Source: Symbiodinium natans (Eukaryota; Sar; Dinophyceae; Suessiales; Symbiodiniaceae). Taken from it: a stretch of 64,000 bases of DNA. The stretch is from positions 1 to 64,000 of the forward strand of contig CAJNDS010002699.1 of the NCBI GenBank assembly GCA_905221605.1. The letters run 5' to 3'. The notes under the pieces were generated by a model. The model searched no databases, was not told the origin of the DNA, and saw only the letters and a list, made by a program, of their open reading frames with translations. Numbering within the stretch: position 1 is the first letter of the stretch; each line of letters starts with the position of its first letter. The position numbers and the translations under genes are program-made. Shown here one piece after another: positions 20,528 through 32,357 of the stretch.

Positions 20528-22550
20528 AACAAAACTTCCGAAAGCAGTGGATGAGAGAATGAAGATTGGAGGAATCGAGCTTACACCAGCGAGTACGATA
20601 AAGCAGTTGAGAAATGCTTGCGAGTTCCTCAAGATAGGAAAGACAGGAAGTAAAGCTCAAATTTGGCAGAGACTGAAGGAAGCTGTAGCGTCAAACAAGA
20701 TGAAAGAGCTAGTCGAAATCTCGAAAGGACTCGAGGTTGAGTTCTCAAGAGAGCCAGATGGAGAGAAAAGACCGGAAGCGCCGAGCGAAGAAGAAAGAAA
20801 AAGACACGAGCTGACACACCTGCCAAAGGCAGACTGGTGTGAAAGTTGTTCGGCAACAAGAAGTAGAGAAGATGATTTTAAGATAACAGAGAAGAAGTAT
20901 GAAGCGTCGTTGGTAAGCATGGATTTCAAGTTCACCGGAACGAGGAACGAAGAAGATGCAAAAGACGTGAAAGATGCATTGTGCATAAGTTTGGTCATGG
21001 TGGACCAAGAGACAAAGTTTGTCCATGCAAGTCCAGTCCAGAGCAAGGAAGTGACAAGCTATCTGGTGGAAGAAGTTTGCAGAGTGCTGATGCTAATGCA
21101 GCCGAAAGTGATCCTGAGAACGGACACCGAACCAGCGATGATTGCTTTGAGAAAGAAGGTGCAGACGATAAGGAAAATGCAGAAGCTTGAGACAGAGATT
21201 CAAGATGTTGCACCAGACACACACACCAAGGAGCGCAAGTTGAAAGATGGGTACAAACAGTGAGAAACCTATCGAAGACTTTGGTGTATGGAGTTGAGAA
21301 AGAAGCGAAGGTAAAGATCACGAACGAAAGTACACTGTATCCATGGGCACCGAGACACGCAGCATTCCTGTTGAACAGGTTTGTTGTACAACAGGGGAAA
21401 ACCCCGTTCGAGTTGGTATTTGACCGTGAGTACACAGGAACTTTGGTACCATGGAGTAGTGTGGTTGTGGCGAAACCACTGCCGAAGACAAAGGAGAAAG
21501 GTGAAGCATGGAAGAAGGGAATCTTCGTTGGAAAAGATATGGTTTCGAACATGAATCTGGTGAGCACCAGAAGTGGAATCATCAAAAGTCGGACAATGAG
21601 ACAATGTTCGCCAACGTTCGAAGTGGAGACATTGGCAAATGCATGCGGAACGCCGTGGAACTATAGCCAAGAGCAGTTGACAGGACGGTCGAAGCAGCCG
21701 AAGAGGCTACCGCCATCGAGTGGAATCGAAGTGGCGCCGATCGAAGGACCGCCAGTACAAGTCCCGAGAACTCCAGCAGTTGGTCTGGAGACACCGCAAT
21801 ATAGCCCGACAGCATCGGAAAGACCAAGTGATGCAATGGCGTCTGATCCACCGACAAGTGATGATGATGACAATGATGAAGATCCCGGCGAAGGCCAAAG
21901 AAGTTCTGAAGCAAGCAGCAGGAAAGGAGCAGCGGCAAGGAAAAGAGATGAAGCAAGTATGACCTCGGGTGAAGCCGAGGAAGAAGAGCCGGAAGGCACA
22001 AGCAAAAGAGAGCTCGAAGGAGCAGCCGCGGAAGAACCTGAAGCAACAAGGCCGAGAGTCGACGAAGGAAGCGGACAAGTTGAAGAACGACCTGAGAAGA
22101 TACAAAGAGGAGAACCCTCAGGAACGGTGAGAAGAATAATGGCCGCAAGAAGTGTGCAAGAAGTTGCGTCGTTCCTCAGGAAGAATTTGCCGAAGTACCA
22201 CGATGACGAAGAGGTAGAGTTGGAGGAGTTTGAAGGACTCGAAGTCGAGTTTGAAGAACCTGAAGAGGAAAGAAGCTCAGAGCTCGGAGAAGATGAAGAG
22301 TTCGAGGAAAGCATGCCAAAGTGGTCAAACAAGTTCGAAGATGGACCTCCGAAGTTGGACGAAGACGAGCTGACGAAGGTCGACGTTGTGTCAAGAGAGC
22401 ACGAGATAAGCCGACTCACGGAGATGAAAGTCTTGAAGGAGCTGCCTGAAGGCACGAGTGTGAGCAACTACAAGTACCTCTCAACCAAAGTTGTCTACGA
22501 TTGGAGGCATCGAGACAATGAATGGCAACGGCGTGGCCGGTTAGTTGCCC
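20528..22550 (+). pseudogene. Copia integrase and start of RT
   Basis: A SAP-like helical segment ('ELTPASTIKQLRNACEFL', about 20578-20632) comes first. The integrase zinc-binding region follows, H-x3-H-L-P-x3-W-C-E-S-C (about 20808-20850). The catalytic residues are D in S-M-D-F-K-F (about 20917-20934), D in R-T-D-T-E-P (about 21115), and E in Q-V-E-R-W-V-Q-T-V-R (about 21235-21264). The E is in the next frame, so there is a frameshift near 21200. The sequence then has an H-A-A-F-L-L-N-R-F block and a long acidic linker (21700-22380). RT begins with K-V-V-Y-D-W-R-H and R-G-R-L-V-A-R, where E2 cuts it at 22551. Integrase would insert the cDNA; this copy is broken. Confidence 0.85.
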
Positions 22551-22676
22551 GGGTCATGTGTTTACTCATATCTGTTTGCTGTTTGTGAAAGATCACCGTA
22601 CTTTGTTGCCTTTGGTTCAAGCCACACACCAAATCGTTGCAGCTTACAATGCATCGCTTGCTAGCTTTGTTTTTGA
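22551..22676 (+). repeat. E2 repeat A1
   Basis: 126 bp from 'gggtcatgtgtttactc' to 'tagctttgtttttga', identical by eye to 41803-41928. Confidence 0.95.
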
Positions 22677-23063
22677 AAATTAGCTCCTCAGGCAACAGAG
22701 AGCAAGACATCTGATGCAACTTAGCTATCTTTGCAGCGCACTGCTAGGTAATTTTGTTCCGCAATAGGCGGCGTGCAAGCGTTCCTGTGTGGACGCGGAT
22801 GTCGTCCGGCTTCGGCTGGCTTCCTGTCGGGGATCACATCAGTGATCTTGAGAACTTGGCCTTGCGTAAATTACTTTGGACTTCAGTTTGGGATTTTTCG
22901 GATAAAGCTTCACGGGTCCAGGCTCAGCAATCGTGCTTTGACATTCACCTGGGTTCCCGAGCTCTTTACGGGCTGCACTCTGTTCTAGTTGATCGTGCAG
23001 ATCAACTGTGGGCACTCCGCGCCACTCCCCGAAGTCATCCCTGACTTTCCTTGGATTTTGAGC

Positions 23064-25393
23064 ATGTCCATTGACCCAGGACCGCATGCTGCAGCCTCGG
23101 CAGTTGACCTTAGTGAAGCACACGCTGGTCAGCTTGCAGATCAAAACACGTTAGCTTTTTCGCCAGTCAGGGTCAAGCGTTATAGGAATAACCCTTTGGG
23201 CCCAGGGCGAGCCTCAGCTGGTGATTTGATTGATGCTGCTTCAAATATTGACCAAGCCGTTGAGGAGAGGCTGCTAGGTGAACGCTCCCCTTCACCTCCC
23301 TTACCGTTATACTCGCAGTCTTTTGACATGTCTGCAACGCCCAAATCTTCAGCTGCTTCTGGCTCTTGGTCGGTTGTTGCTTCAGTGCATCCTTTTGCGA
23401 CCCTGGAACGCCCCACATCCAAATCGCAACCTTTGCCGGCACCTTATCGGACGGTTTGCCCTAGGACTAGGCCCTCTGTATAGCGCAGCGCCTTTGCCAG
23501 CCCCTACTAGGTTTAATATACATCGGGCACGCTTGCCGTTAGAGGCACCTTTGCCTCCACCTAGCTATCAGCCTGCCCGTGCATACTCCGTCTACCCATC
23601 AGAAGCTCGAGGCCTGCAGGTTTCTGCCCCAGTTCAGGAGGGGGAAAGGTCTGCCTCAGAAGCCGAATTTTCTCGGCTCTCTTCTTTTGTCCGCCCCTCT
23701 CCAAAGGGACCTGCAGCATTAAAGCCGAGTGACCACACCCCCGCACTCTGCCCTGATGCCGCTGCGATTGCCGCCAATTTGGGGGGTGTTGTTCTTCAGA
23801 GCACTCTGCACTCCGAGGCTTGGGATGCCATATTATTGCTCTGGCGTTCATAGGTAGATATCATTGGCCCTTACAGTTCTGTGCTGCAGCAGCTCGAGGG
23901 ATCGCCCAATGGTCCTGCTTTGACATTGAAGCTCTTGCAGCTCAACGCAGACACAACCGCTTTGCGTTATGTCAAAGCGTGTTTGGCATACTTTGAATTT
24001 CTCGTTGACCTCGGACATTCCTTGGACAATCTCTCCCAACTCGCCGCAGTCGAGGCAGTGTACGCTCTCCATTGCAGCCGTTCCCAGGATGATGACCTTT
24101 CTCTAGACCGGGAACAGATTGCTTTGGTTTTTCCACTGAATACCTTGAAGGCGCTGCGTTGGTTGGTGAAAACCGTGACCCTTCACTTCCCAGACCTTTA
24201 CTCAGGCCTGTTCAGAGCTTTGTCTGCCCAGCCATCTTCAGATCGTTCTGAAGCCATGCCACTTCCTTTGGATTTTGTCGCTTTTCTTGAATCGGTTGTG
24301 CTCGACCTATTCTCTGCTCCTGAACTTGCTCTTTTTGCCGGCTCTGCATTAGTTTGTATATGGGCTTCGCTGCGCTTTGGGGATGCATCCCATGTATCGT
24401 GGTCAGCTCTGTTGTTCGACCCCCAAGCATTAGTCATTCGTGGCCTTGCTTATCGTACAAAAACCTCTCGGCGAGGCATGGCTTTTGCTTTCTATGCAGA
24501 GGGCATATACGGCCCTTGGGGCATTCGCTGGCTCCAGCTTTTGGATTCGCTGTGGGGGTCTTTGGAACAACTCTCCCCCAATGTGGTTCCTGACTCCCTC
24601 TTTTTCTGCTCGTCGCTCTTGGATGATGCTTGCGACTTTGCCTTTTGCTCTGCGTCGTATGCATCGGCCTTGCGTAGCCTGCGTTCAGCCTTGAACTTGT
24701 GGGGCCGGCTAGGATATGATGCATCACGTAACTTCACTTTGCATTCATGCAAGGCGACAGTCTTGTCCTGGTGTTCGCAACTTGGCCTTGGCGATATGGC
24801 ACGCCGTGAGCAGGCATCATCGCACCACCTCGGTCACTCTTTACGGTCGAGATGACACGCGTGCTGCCCTGGCCCTTCAGGCTTCGATCCTTGGCAAGAT
24901 TCGCACTGGCGCTTTTCGCCCCAGCATTTCCCAACATCGTGGAGCTCAGTCACCGATATCAGAGCCGCAGCTTTTGGTTAGGGAAGGTCTTGCGACTTCG
25001 GGTTTGGATGTCCCTTTGCGTTTTCGGGGGTTTGTCTCTGAGCACAACGGTGCAAATCCTTTGCCAGCGGCGGCTCTTCCTTTGGTACCTAGCCAGCCAA
25101 TTGCAGCGTTTGGAGGCACCGCATCTCAGGCCGCATCCGCGTCTTTGGAGACGCCGCCAGCTCTAGGCCCTAGCATTTTCATGGCCTCGGCTAAGACCGT
25201 ACATAGAGCGGTCGACTGCGATGTCGCTTTGTCGCAGGTTTGTTGGCAAGGAAGGGCATATAAGACAGCTTGTGGGGCTGTTGTTCGCGCTGAATGGACA
25301 ATACTTTTTGAGCTTCAGGAGCGGGACGCTTCTGGGACACGCCGTGCGCTTTGCAAACGGCCCTCCTGTTTTGGCAGTGGCATCTGCCTTTGA
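23064..25393 (+). pseudogene. E2 tyrosine recombinase, broken
   Basis: The ATG at 23064 starts a proline/serine-rich N-terminal part. A frameshift near 23440 and an in-frame TAG at 23851-23853 precede the recombinase core (about 23881-24855). The core has the first Arg in S-L-R-F-G-D-A-S-H (about 24365-24395), a Lys region T-K-T-S-R-R-G, and then L-H-S-C-K-A-T. That is HxxK, where E1n and most of the family have HxxR. After another shift near 24840 the presumptive nucleophile is Y in L-Y-G-R-D-D-T (about 24838-24858). The sequence is only distantly like the E1n enzyme, so E1n and E2 belong to different subfamilies. It lies upstream of gag, as in E1n. Confidence 0.75.
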
Positions 25394-26620
25394 ACTCGGA
25401 CCATCTCTTTGCGGTGGGTTTCAACAAAAGGGGTCTCGATTTCGGGTAGAGCTTGCATCACTTTGCTTCTTGTGCTTTGTTTTGTTTGCTTGTTCAGTCG
25501 GTGGTTGAATCGGAGCTTCAGTGCTTACTCGCCTCGGCCCAGCTTTTGGCTCTTACCTCCTGGGGGGTAGATCGGGATTGCAGAGCTTTTTCCCTTGGCC
25601 TCGCACTCAGAGAGTCTGAACTGCCCGTGAGCGTCGTGTGTAATAACTACACAGCAGTCTCAGTGCTTCGCTTCTGCACTCTGAGCGTGTGCATCAACAT
25701 TTCTCCTTTTTACCTTCGGAGCTTTTGGCTTTGCTTTAGCCTGCCCAAACTTTGACACTGAGATTGTCTTTTGCTTCGGTGGCTCTGCCCACCCCCGCTT
25801 ATTGCTGGCGATGGCAAACACTGACATTTTCCTTGGCCTTGCAGAAGCTGATGTGAACAAGGCAGTGTCTTGGCTGGAGGATGCGCGCCACGTGCCGGCG
25901 ACTAGTGGCTTTTCACCATCACAGTGGCTGTGGCACTGGCTTTCGTCTACGCCAGCCTTTGCGCCTCTGACGGGGGCTGCTGAGAACATGGACACGGTCT
26001 TCGGCTTTAGCTCTGGCGATTGGGCGTTTCATTGGGTCGAAGAGATGGAAAAAGCCACCCTGAACCCGGGCGCGGCAGCATCCCAAGCCGCACCTGCGCA
26101 GGCTGCTTCGGACAGCAAGTGGCCATGTTTTCCCAATGGCCACCGTTCCCTTGGACTGGCTCCTGCAGATCTTCTCCGAGCACATTCGTGGTTGGAAGAG
26201 GCTGCTTCCTTTAATGGTGCCGGTGGCTGGGAGGAAGACGACTGGCTTCGCTATTGGATGGAGCAGGACTCGGCTTTTGAGACTTTGCTTCAGCGTGCCA
26301 AGGAGGCCAGCCATGGCAATGGCTTTGGCTTTGGGTGTCGCAAGCCGACCGACCCCAGCCGCCGCCGGCACCGCCTTTGGGCACTGCGCCGCCTTTGGCC
26401 ACCGGCATGGGGCCGGATGCTTTCCCACTTAGCCAATGCAACGAGACGGTGACCGTCACTCAGATTTACTGCCGCTCCACATGTCAAGACTGCGGTGCTG
26501 GCCATTGCGGGGTCGTTCTTACGCGCGAAGATCTGCCTCATCGGCACCGCTGTGGCATTTGCTACAAAGCTTTTAGGAGGGCACAAGGGCAACCCTGAGA
26601 GAGCGCTTGTCCCAGCATTT
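25394..26620 (+). CDS. E2 unknown ORF region with small Cys/His motif
   Basis: Two overlapping frames are open: 25802-26452, with repeated W-L-E-x-A and W-x2-W patterns but no known domain, and 26335-26598. The second ends in a compact Cys/His motif (about 26470-26565) with spacing C-x3-C-x2-C-G-x3-C, then H-x-H-x-C-x2-C. The same spacing occurs in a small ORF of E3 (29880-30068). I do not recognise the family. It may be a zinc-binding regulator or nucleic-acid-binding accessory protein. It lies between the recombinase and gag. Confidence 0.45.
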
Positions 26621-27076
26621 GGCTTTTAGTTGCCCCCCTCCACTTCGGCTTTACCTGTTTTGGCGGGGCGCAGTACATAGGGTGCTTTTGGCTTTCTCTC
26701 GCCGCATTTTCCCTCAGTGAGCTTTAAGCTGCTTGGGGGCGATTGGCATCGGAGCTTGCCGGCGGAAATCAGAGCTTGAGTGCACTTTCTGAGCTTCCTT
26801 CGCTTTTTGCATACACGTGCTTTTCCTCATACATGCTCTCGTGCCCAGGTCTGGCTGTGGACGCTCCTCACATTTTTTCCAGGCGCACTTCTCAGAGTCA
26901 TTACATTGTCCTTTCCTTGGTCTAGCTTCATTGGCTTGTGACACTGGCTTTAGGGATTGTTGTGTGCATCAAGTGCTGCCTTTTCTTTTCCTCTTGCAAC
27001 ATGTGCATGGCACGGTGGCATGTCCATCTGCACTGTGCTTGTTTGCGGGTGCTTCACTTTGGCTCGCATAGGTTCC

Positions 27077-28413
27077 ATGGCCGACCCGGGGAGTGACACT
27101 GGGAGAGGCCTACTCGTGCAGCCGACCCCCTCAGACAAGCTTTCAGTGCTTTGGGAATCTCTTAGCCTCGATTTCCCTGAAGCCGTTGTGTCACATTCGG
27201 AGTTGAACCGCGCCATTCCTAACTTTGGGTTTTTGGCTACCTCCTTCGACCAGTTGGATCAGTGGTTGGAGTCGCACGGTCTTCTGGACTTTGCTGCGGA
27301 CCTTCGCTGTCTTTGGCACAGGGCACATTCCTTGGCCTGTTCTGAGGGACACATGGCAGTCGTGCCTTTCCCGCCGCACCCCTCTGCTCTGCCTTTGCCG
27401 CAGGACCAGTCCTTCAGCACAGCTTCAGATCCTGGTCACCCCGCGTCAGGTGCTGCTTCGTGGAACGAGCCTTTCCCGGCCAAGCTCTCCTCTGACAAAA
27501 CGGCAGAGCTCCGGGCCGCTTTCTTGCGGAAGTATCCTAGCAAGGTTTTGGACGATTCCACTATGCCTTCGGCTCGTCTCCTTGCTTTGGCTTTCAAACA
27601 AGCCTCGTCCCACGAGTGGCGCTTCATCCCTTGGCGTTGGCGCATGTCCGTGCTTGAGCTTGAAGAACAGCAGTTGCAGCGCCCTCGTAAGCTAGCCAGG
27701 ACTGAGCTGGCAGATCTGATACTGGATGATGTCCCTTCCCGGAACCTCCCGGACACACTGGGCATGTTTGCATTAAGCAAAATTTTGCGTTTGCACAGTG
27801 TAGCGATGGCCATGGTCACTGATGTGCACTTGGTGACGCTTAAGAAATACGAGTCTACCTTTCTGCGTTTTGCTTCAGCCCGCTTTGAACAGCAGTGGCC
27901 TTCGCCACCCAATGCACTGGAATAGCAGACCGCCGCTTCTGGGAGGCCGTATCCGAGCTCCGTTTGCAAGGTTGGTCTTTGGATGATTGCATCCACGAGA
28001 ACACGGCCGTCCGTAGCGAGCTGGCATCTCTTTTGGCACCGCGTGTTTTCCTTCCCAAGGCCCTGCGCCGCCCGGAGGGCAAAGGAGCGGGCAGTGGCAA
28101 GGGCAATGGCCCTGGTGCTGGTTTTGGCAATGGACGCGGACGCGGCAAAGGCAAGGGAGATGGAAGAGGTCGTGGGAGTGGCCTTGGCACCGGTCGTGGG
28201 GGAACCGGTCTGGGCAACCAAGGCAACTCCGGGGGGGCCTCCACAAACCGCCAGGAGTGGGCATCCTCTGCGAAAGTTAACGGGGAGGTCAAGACTCTTT
28301 GCATGCGTTGGAGTCAGCGCACAGGCTGTAAAAACCCGTCGTGCCGCTTTGAACACCTTTGTCCCGTGAAGCTTCCCAGTGGCAAGATACCATCCGGCCT
28401 GGCAACACACTGA
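27077..28413 (+). pseudogene. E2 Gag-like protein, two frames
   Basis: The ATG at 27077 opens a frame to 27925, with a helical, charged Gag-like region. The downstream frame (about 27895-28413) has a long G/K/R-rich stretch (28076-28230) and then a Cys/His module, L-C-M-R-W-S-x3-G-C-K-N-P-x-C-R-F-E-H-L-C (about 28300-28360). The layout matches the E1n Gag-like ORF. The two frames overlap near 27895-27925, so a shift is needed, either programmed or by mutation. The likely role is RNA binding and particle formation. Confidence 0.65.
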
Positions 28414-28474
28414 CACCCCACATTGAGGGGGACCGGACCCATCTTTCGAGCAGGCAGCTGGGTCCGGTCTGCCT

Positions 28475-29288
28475 TTGTTCCCTCCTGCTGCCATTTTGCC
28501 TTTGTCTTCCCAGAGCTCTTCCACTCCGGTAACCGCTGCTCCGGCAAAGCAGGCTTTTGAGCTTCCCATGCCCGAACTTCCTCACGGGGTGGCCATGGCA
28601 GTGTCAGTTTCCGACACACACTCTCCGGGGTCCCTGCCACCCCAGCACATAAATCCTGAAGATGGCATGTCGGCCCCGGACAGCTTTGGCCCAGCGCTAG
28701 CTCCTGCGCCGGTCTCTGAATTTGTGGCAGAGTCCATACCAGAGCCGTTTCCGCCTGTTTCTTCGCATGTCACCTCTGTCGTGCAGTCCGTTCGGGATTT
28801 CAAGCAACCCTTCTTCCTGGACATTTGCGCAGGGGCGGGCTCGCCACTCAGTTCAGCTTTCCTAAAGAAGGGGGTGCCATGTTTGTCGATAGACATCCTC
28901 ATCGACACAAACATGGACCTCCTCCAGGATGATTTCTTTGAACATTTGCTGCGCATTTGCACGTCCCGCCAAGTGGCCCTTGCGCACGCTGCCCCTCCAT
29001 GCAGAGAGTACTCTTGCCTGAAACTCCTTCCTAAAGGCCCGAAAGCGCTTCGGACTCCGGCGTTTCTGAATGGCCTCCCCGACCTGTCGGCATCCCAGGC
29101 TCTTAGAGTTCAGGAGAGTCACTTGATCTTTGTGCGCTGCGTTCAGCTCTTGCATGTCAGCTTTTCCTGCGGTGCGCAGGTGTCGGTTGAACAGCCTCCC
29201 AACAGCATGGCCTGGATGGAGCCGATTGCAACCAATTTCTTGGCGTCCATCAGTGCGGATCTGGTCCACGTGGCTGCTTGTTCGGTCA
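28475..29288 (+). pseudogene. E2 methyltransferase-like gene, 5' part (interrupted by E3)
   Basis: The N-terminal 100 residues are proline-rich. Motif I is F-L-D-I-C-A-G-A-G-S-P-L (about 28814-28849), followed by S-I-D-I. Motif IV is A-A-P-P-C-R-E-Y-S-C with the Cys at 29000-29002. A V-E-Q-P-P-N block follows at about 29186. E3 interrupts the gene after 29288, and the frame continues at 39251. It is homologous in layout to the E1n methyltransferase-like ORF, so the gene is a standing part of this element class and not a chance cargo. Confidence 0.72.
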
Positions 29289-29614
29289 GCTTACTGTTCG
29301 CGAGCGAATCGTGTTTTATCGCTTGCTTCCAATAATGCCCTGTGAAAAAACGGTATGCCGTTTGTTCGCTGTTTGAAGCCAAAAGTTATTTTGATGCCTT
29401 GAATTTCACATGCCCAACACTTACCTGTTGCATGGTCTGCATGTCTCCATGGTCAGCGAATGCAGGGTTGTAGTGACTGTCTGCAGCTTGTTGTGATGTG
29501 CCTTGGCGTGCAATATGCCATGCTCTGTGAATGCAACATTACGAGTAATGTTGCAGCTTTATGTGTGTTCCTTGAAGTGCAGCACTGGCTCATTGCACCG
29601 TGCGAAAAATTTGT
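29289..29614 (+). repeat. E3 repeat A1
   Basis: 326 bp from 'gcttactgttcgcgag' to 'gcgaaaaatttgt', matching 38403-38728 with one difference seen (caatatgcc/caacatgcc). Confidence 0.95.
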
Positions 29615-29879
29615 GTTGAACTGGGTTCGAGGCTCTACCAGGTACCGCTTCAACAGGCCCATCCTCCAACCTTGGCCTTAGGCCCTGTGCAAGCTGCCTG
29701 CGTGAAGCAGGCAGTGGATGGGAGCTCGCCTCCGCGGGCAAGCGGCGATCAAGTCGCCTGTGCATTTGGGCTCTCTCGGCCCAGTGATTCCTGCCAGGAC
29801 CCCCTGCGTGTGCTTTTGTTCCGGCTTCTGCTTGGGTGTGGCTTTCCTTCTGTTTGCCATCAGCCTCTGTTAGCCTCCC

Positions 29880-30068
29880 ATGGACTCCACGTGCAGTCGC
29901 CGCGCAGCGCAAGAGCCGCTCGTGGAGCAGGACCCTGCCATCCCGGCCTGTCAGCAGGTCTGTCAACAGTGTGGCCGTAACGGTTGTATCAGGTACCGCA
30001 TCAACCACAACCACCATTGGTGCGCGCACTGCGTGATTGCTTGGTACTTGGCAGTCTACGACAGGTGA
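29880..30068 (+). CDS. E3 small Cys/His protein
   Basis: 62 residues with an ATG at 29880. The C-terminal half has C-x3-C-x2-C-G-x3-C, then H-x-H-H-x-C-x2-C, close in spacing to the motif at 26470-26565 of E2. Its stop TGA (30066-30068) directly abuts the ATG at 30069 of the next ORF (TGAATG), which suggests coupled translation. I do not recognise the family. A zinc-binding protein is the likely reading. Confidence 0.5.
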   Translation: MDSTCSRRAAQEPLVEQDPAIPACQQVCQQCGRNGCIRYRINHNHHWCAHCVIAWYLAVYDR

Positions 30069-31082
30069 ATGGCATCTCCTAAGGCCCATGCACTCGCAGA
30101 GCCGCCAGCCGCTCATGCCCCGATACCCCCTGGTATCGCCCCTGTGTGTGTGGTTAAGCGCTTCAGAAAAGATCTCCCCGGGCCGTCTCCTGCGGTCAAA
30201 AGGGGGGAACAATCCACAGCCAAGGGAGATGAGCCGGCCGACAGTAAGCCTGGCATCCAAACCTCGGAAGCTGTGAGATCTGAGCTTGGTGAGCCTAGCT
30301 GCCAGGCTTCTGATGCCCCTGCGAGAATGGGCACTGCCCAATCATCACAGTCTCATGATACGCTACGTGGGAGTGATCCCGTTGATTTGGGGTTTGAGAA
30401 ACCTGATGGCCAATCCACGGCCTCAGGACCTGGGCTTTGCGCGCCTGTCAATAGTCCAGCAGGGTCTCATGTCAATGTAAGCCCCTCCCTTACAGCACAG
30501 TCTGGTGCAACGCTACGTGGGAGTGAAGCCGAAGATTTGGTGCCTGAGAAACCTGATGGCCAAATTTTAAGTGATAATGTGCACATGGGGTCCGTTCCTT
30601 CCGTTCAGCATAGGGATGCATTGCGTGCGACCGAAGCTGTTGGGGCTGTTTCGTTTGGGGAAGCCGAGCTCTCTTGCGAGACGAAACATTGTGCACCTGA
30701 GCGAGTCGGGGTCCGTCTGGTCGAAGCTGATGACTCGAGCTCTCTTGCCGGACCCGTTGAACGGCCATCCAGGCCCGATAAGCTGAAAGCACCTCAACAT
30801 GCCCAACCATGCGTGCCCCGTCTTAGCCACGCAGTGACTTCATACCTCGAGCCAGTGGAAGAGCTTGGGTATGCGGCGTTTCATACTGCCGGTGTGAGAG
30901 ATGCACCACCCTTCCGTCCTGGTGTCTCTGAAGCTTCCTCAAGCATGATGTATGCGAAGGATGGGGCACCCCATGAGGTTGATCCCGAACTTGATGGCCG
31001 ACGCGTCCCACCTGTGTATGTCGCCAGACAACAGGATCACCTGCGGAAGGAGGTTAGCCCTACCCCTAGTAGCGGATGCTGA
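30069..31082 (+). CDS. E3 proline/serine-rich ORF with internal repeats
   Basis: 337 residues from an ATG that abuts the previous stop. A module 'L-R-G-S-x3-D-L-x3-K-P-D-G-Q' repeats about twice, with a third diverged copy ('LRATEAVG'). There are no enzymatic motifs or membrane segments. It is probably disordered. A second open frame (30952-31815), also proline-rich, overlaps its end. I do not recognise either. Confidence 0.4.
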   Translation: MASPKAHALAEPPAAHAPIPPGIAPVCVVKRFRKDLPGPSPAVKRGEQSTAKGDEPADSKPGIQTSEAVRSELGEPSCQASDAPARMGTAQSSQSHDTLRGSDPVDLGFEKPDGQSTASGPGLCAPVNSPAGSHVNVSPSLTAQSGATLRGSEAEDLVPEKPDGQILSDNVHMGSVPSVQHRDALRATEAVGAVSFGEAELSCETKHCAPERVGVRLVEADDSSSLAGPVERPSRPDKLKAPQHAQPCVPRLSHAVTSYLEPVEELGYAAFHTAGVRDAPPFRPGVSEASSSMMYAKDGAPHEVDPELDGRRVPPVYVARQQDHLRKEVSPTPSSGC

Positions 31083-32357
31083 AACTGTGAGTGTGCCGTA
31101 TCCCGAGGTACAGCTGGACTTCAATATGAGTCAGGATGCCCCTGGTAGGCCAGTTCCTGCTCCCCGCAGCCCTCGCACCAATGAAATTGGGGCTGAAGCC
31201 CAAATTGCTGCGTCAAATACCGGTAGGGCCAATCCTGAGCCCATAGGCCATTCCCCTTGTGGTCCTGATGCGTCCGCACAGCAGGCTACTCGCCCGCCGC
31301 TTGAAGCCCCTGCGGGTGCCAACCGCGCGCTCTCCCCCGCGAGCTCAGTGCAAAGTGTTCGTCAGCCAAAGGTCCAGCTGTGTCGGGGAATTCTGTTCAA
31401 GGTGTGCCCACTCCGACCAGGACCAAGGCGGGTTTTCATGGGGCCAGCAGGTGTCCTTGATTTGCCCAGGAAGGTGCCGCCGCCTGGAGAGCTGCGCGTG
31501 GTAACCCCCATAAGTTCGCGGCCTGTCTTTACCGGTCCAGGCTCCATTCCCCGGAGGACTGAATGCTTCCCTAAGCGAGCCACAACCTCTCCTTTTGACG
31601 GGAAAGCTAAGGCCTCGGTTCTGGAAAGCGTGCGCGGCAAATGTGAAGCCCTGCTTCCTGGTGGTCGGCCACTGCCTCCACGTCCGCCAACCCCTAAGCG
31701 GAAGAGCCATTTCGCGAATGCGATAGCGCTTTATCGTTTCGGATTGGCAAATTGTTCTTTTCCTACCTGGGGTAGAAAAAGAAACTCTTTGAAACGTTGT
31801 TTTCGTTTTTCATGAGTTGTGTCTGGTCTCACAGCCAGCTAAAGCTCCGCGTAGGTTGGTCTCTTTGCCAGCTAAATGCTCCGCGTAGGCTTTGGCTTTT
31901 AAGCTTTCTGTTTTTCACGTACATGTCTGAAAGAGCAAGGTTTGGTACCTGCATCTTCTGGATTTGTACTTTTCTTGCCAGCATGTGTAACAGCTTCACA
32001 GTGCTTGTTGCGTGAATTGTGAACATGTGTGGCATGTTTGTCGCTCAAGCTTGGGGCTTGAAAATTTTTCACCTGTGGGCCCACTGTTTTGCGTAACTTT
32101 GTGAGACCCCAAACAGGTTTGCTTCTGAACAGGCCTGGCCGACAAAGGGAACTGCCACTAGGGCGCGTGCAAGCCAGCCCGTTGGGCGGTGGATGGAAAG
32201 CCGTTCTTTGCGGCATCGTGCTGCATCTGCCCGGCACTTTCTCGTGCTTCATCCACAGTGTGCAAAGGCAGGGTTTGCTCCGAGCTGCCTTTCCTGCTGC
32301 TGTGGTTTTTGTCTTGGCGTGCTCTCTTTCCTGGCCTTGCTTCTTTTGCTGTGAAGC

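Noticed and set aside
21661-22467. Serine-rich minus-strand ORF of 268 residues
   Set aside because: Antisense of the acidic linker in Copia pol; compositional shadow.
29600-29980. Open frame following E3 A1
   Set aside because: It starts in the repeat and has no motif; the small Cys/His ORF at 29880 in another frame is better supported.
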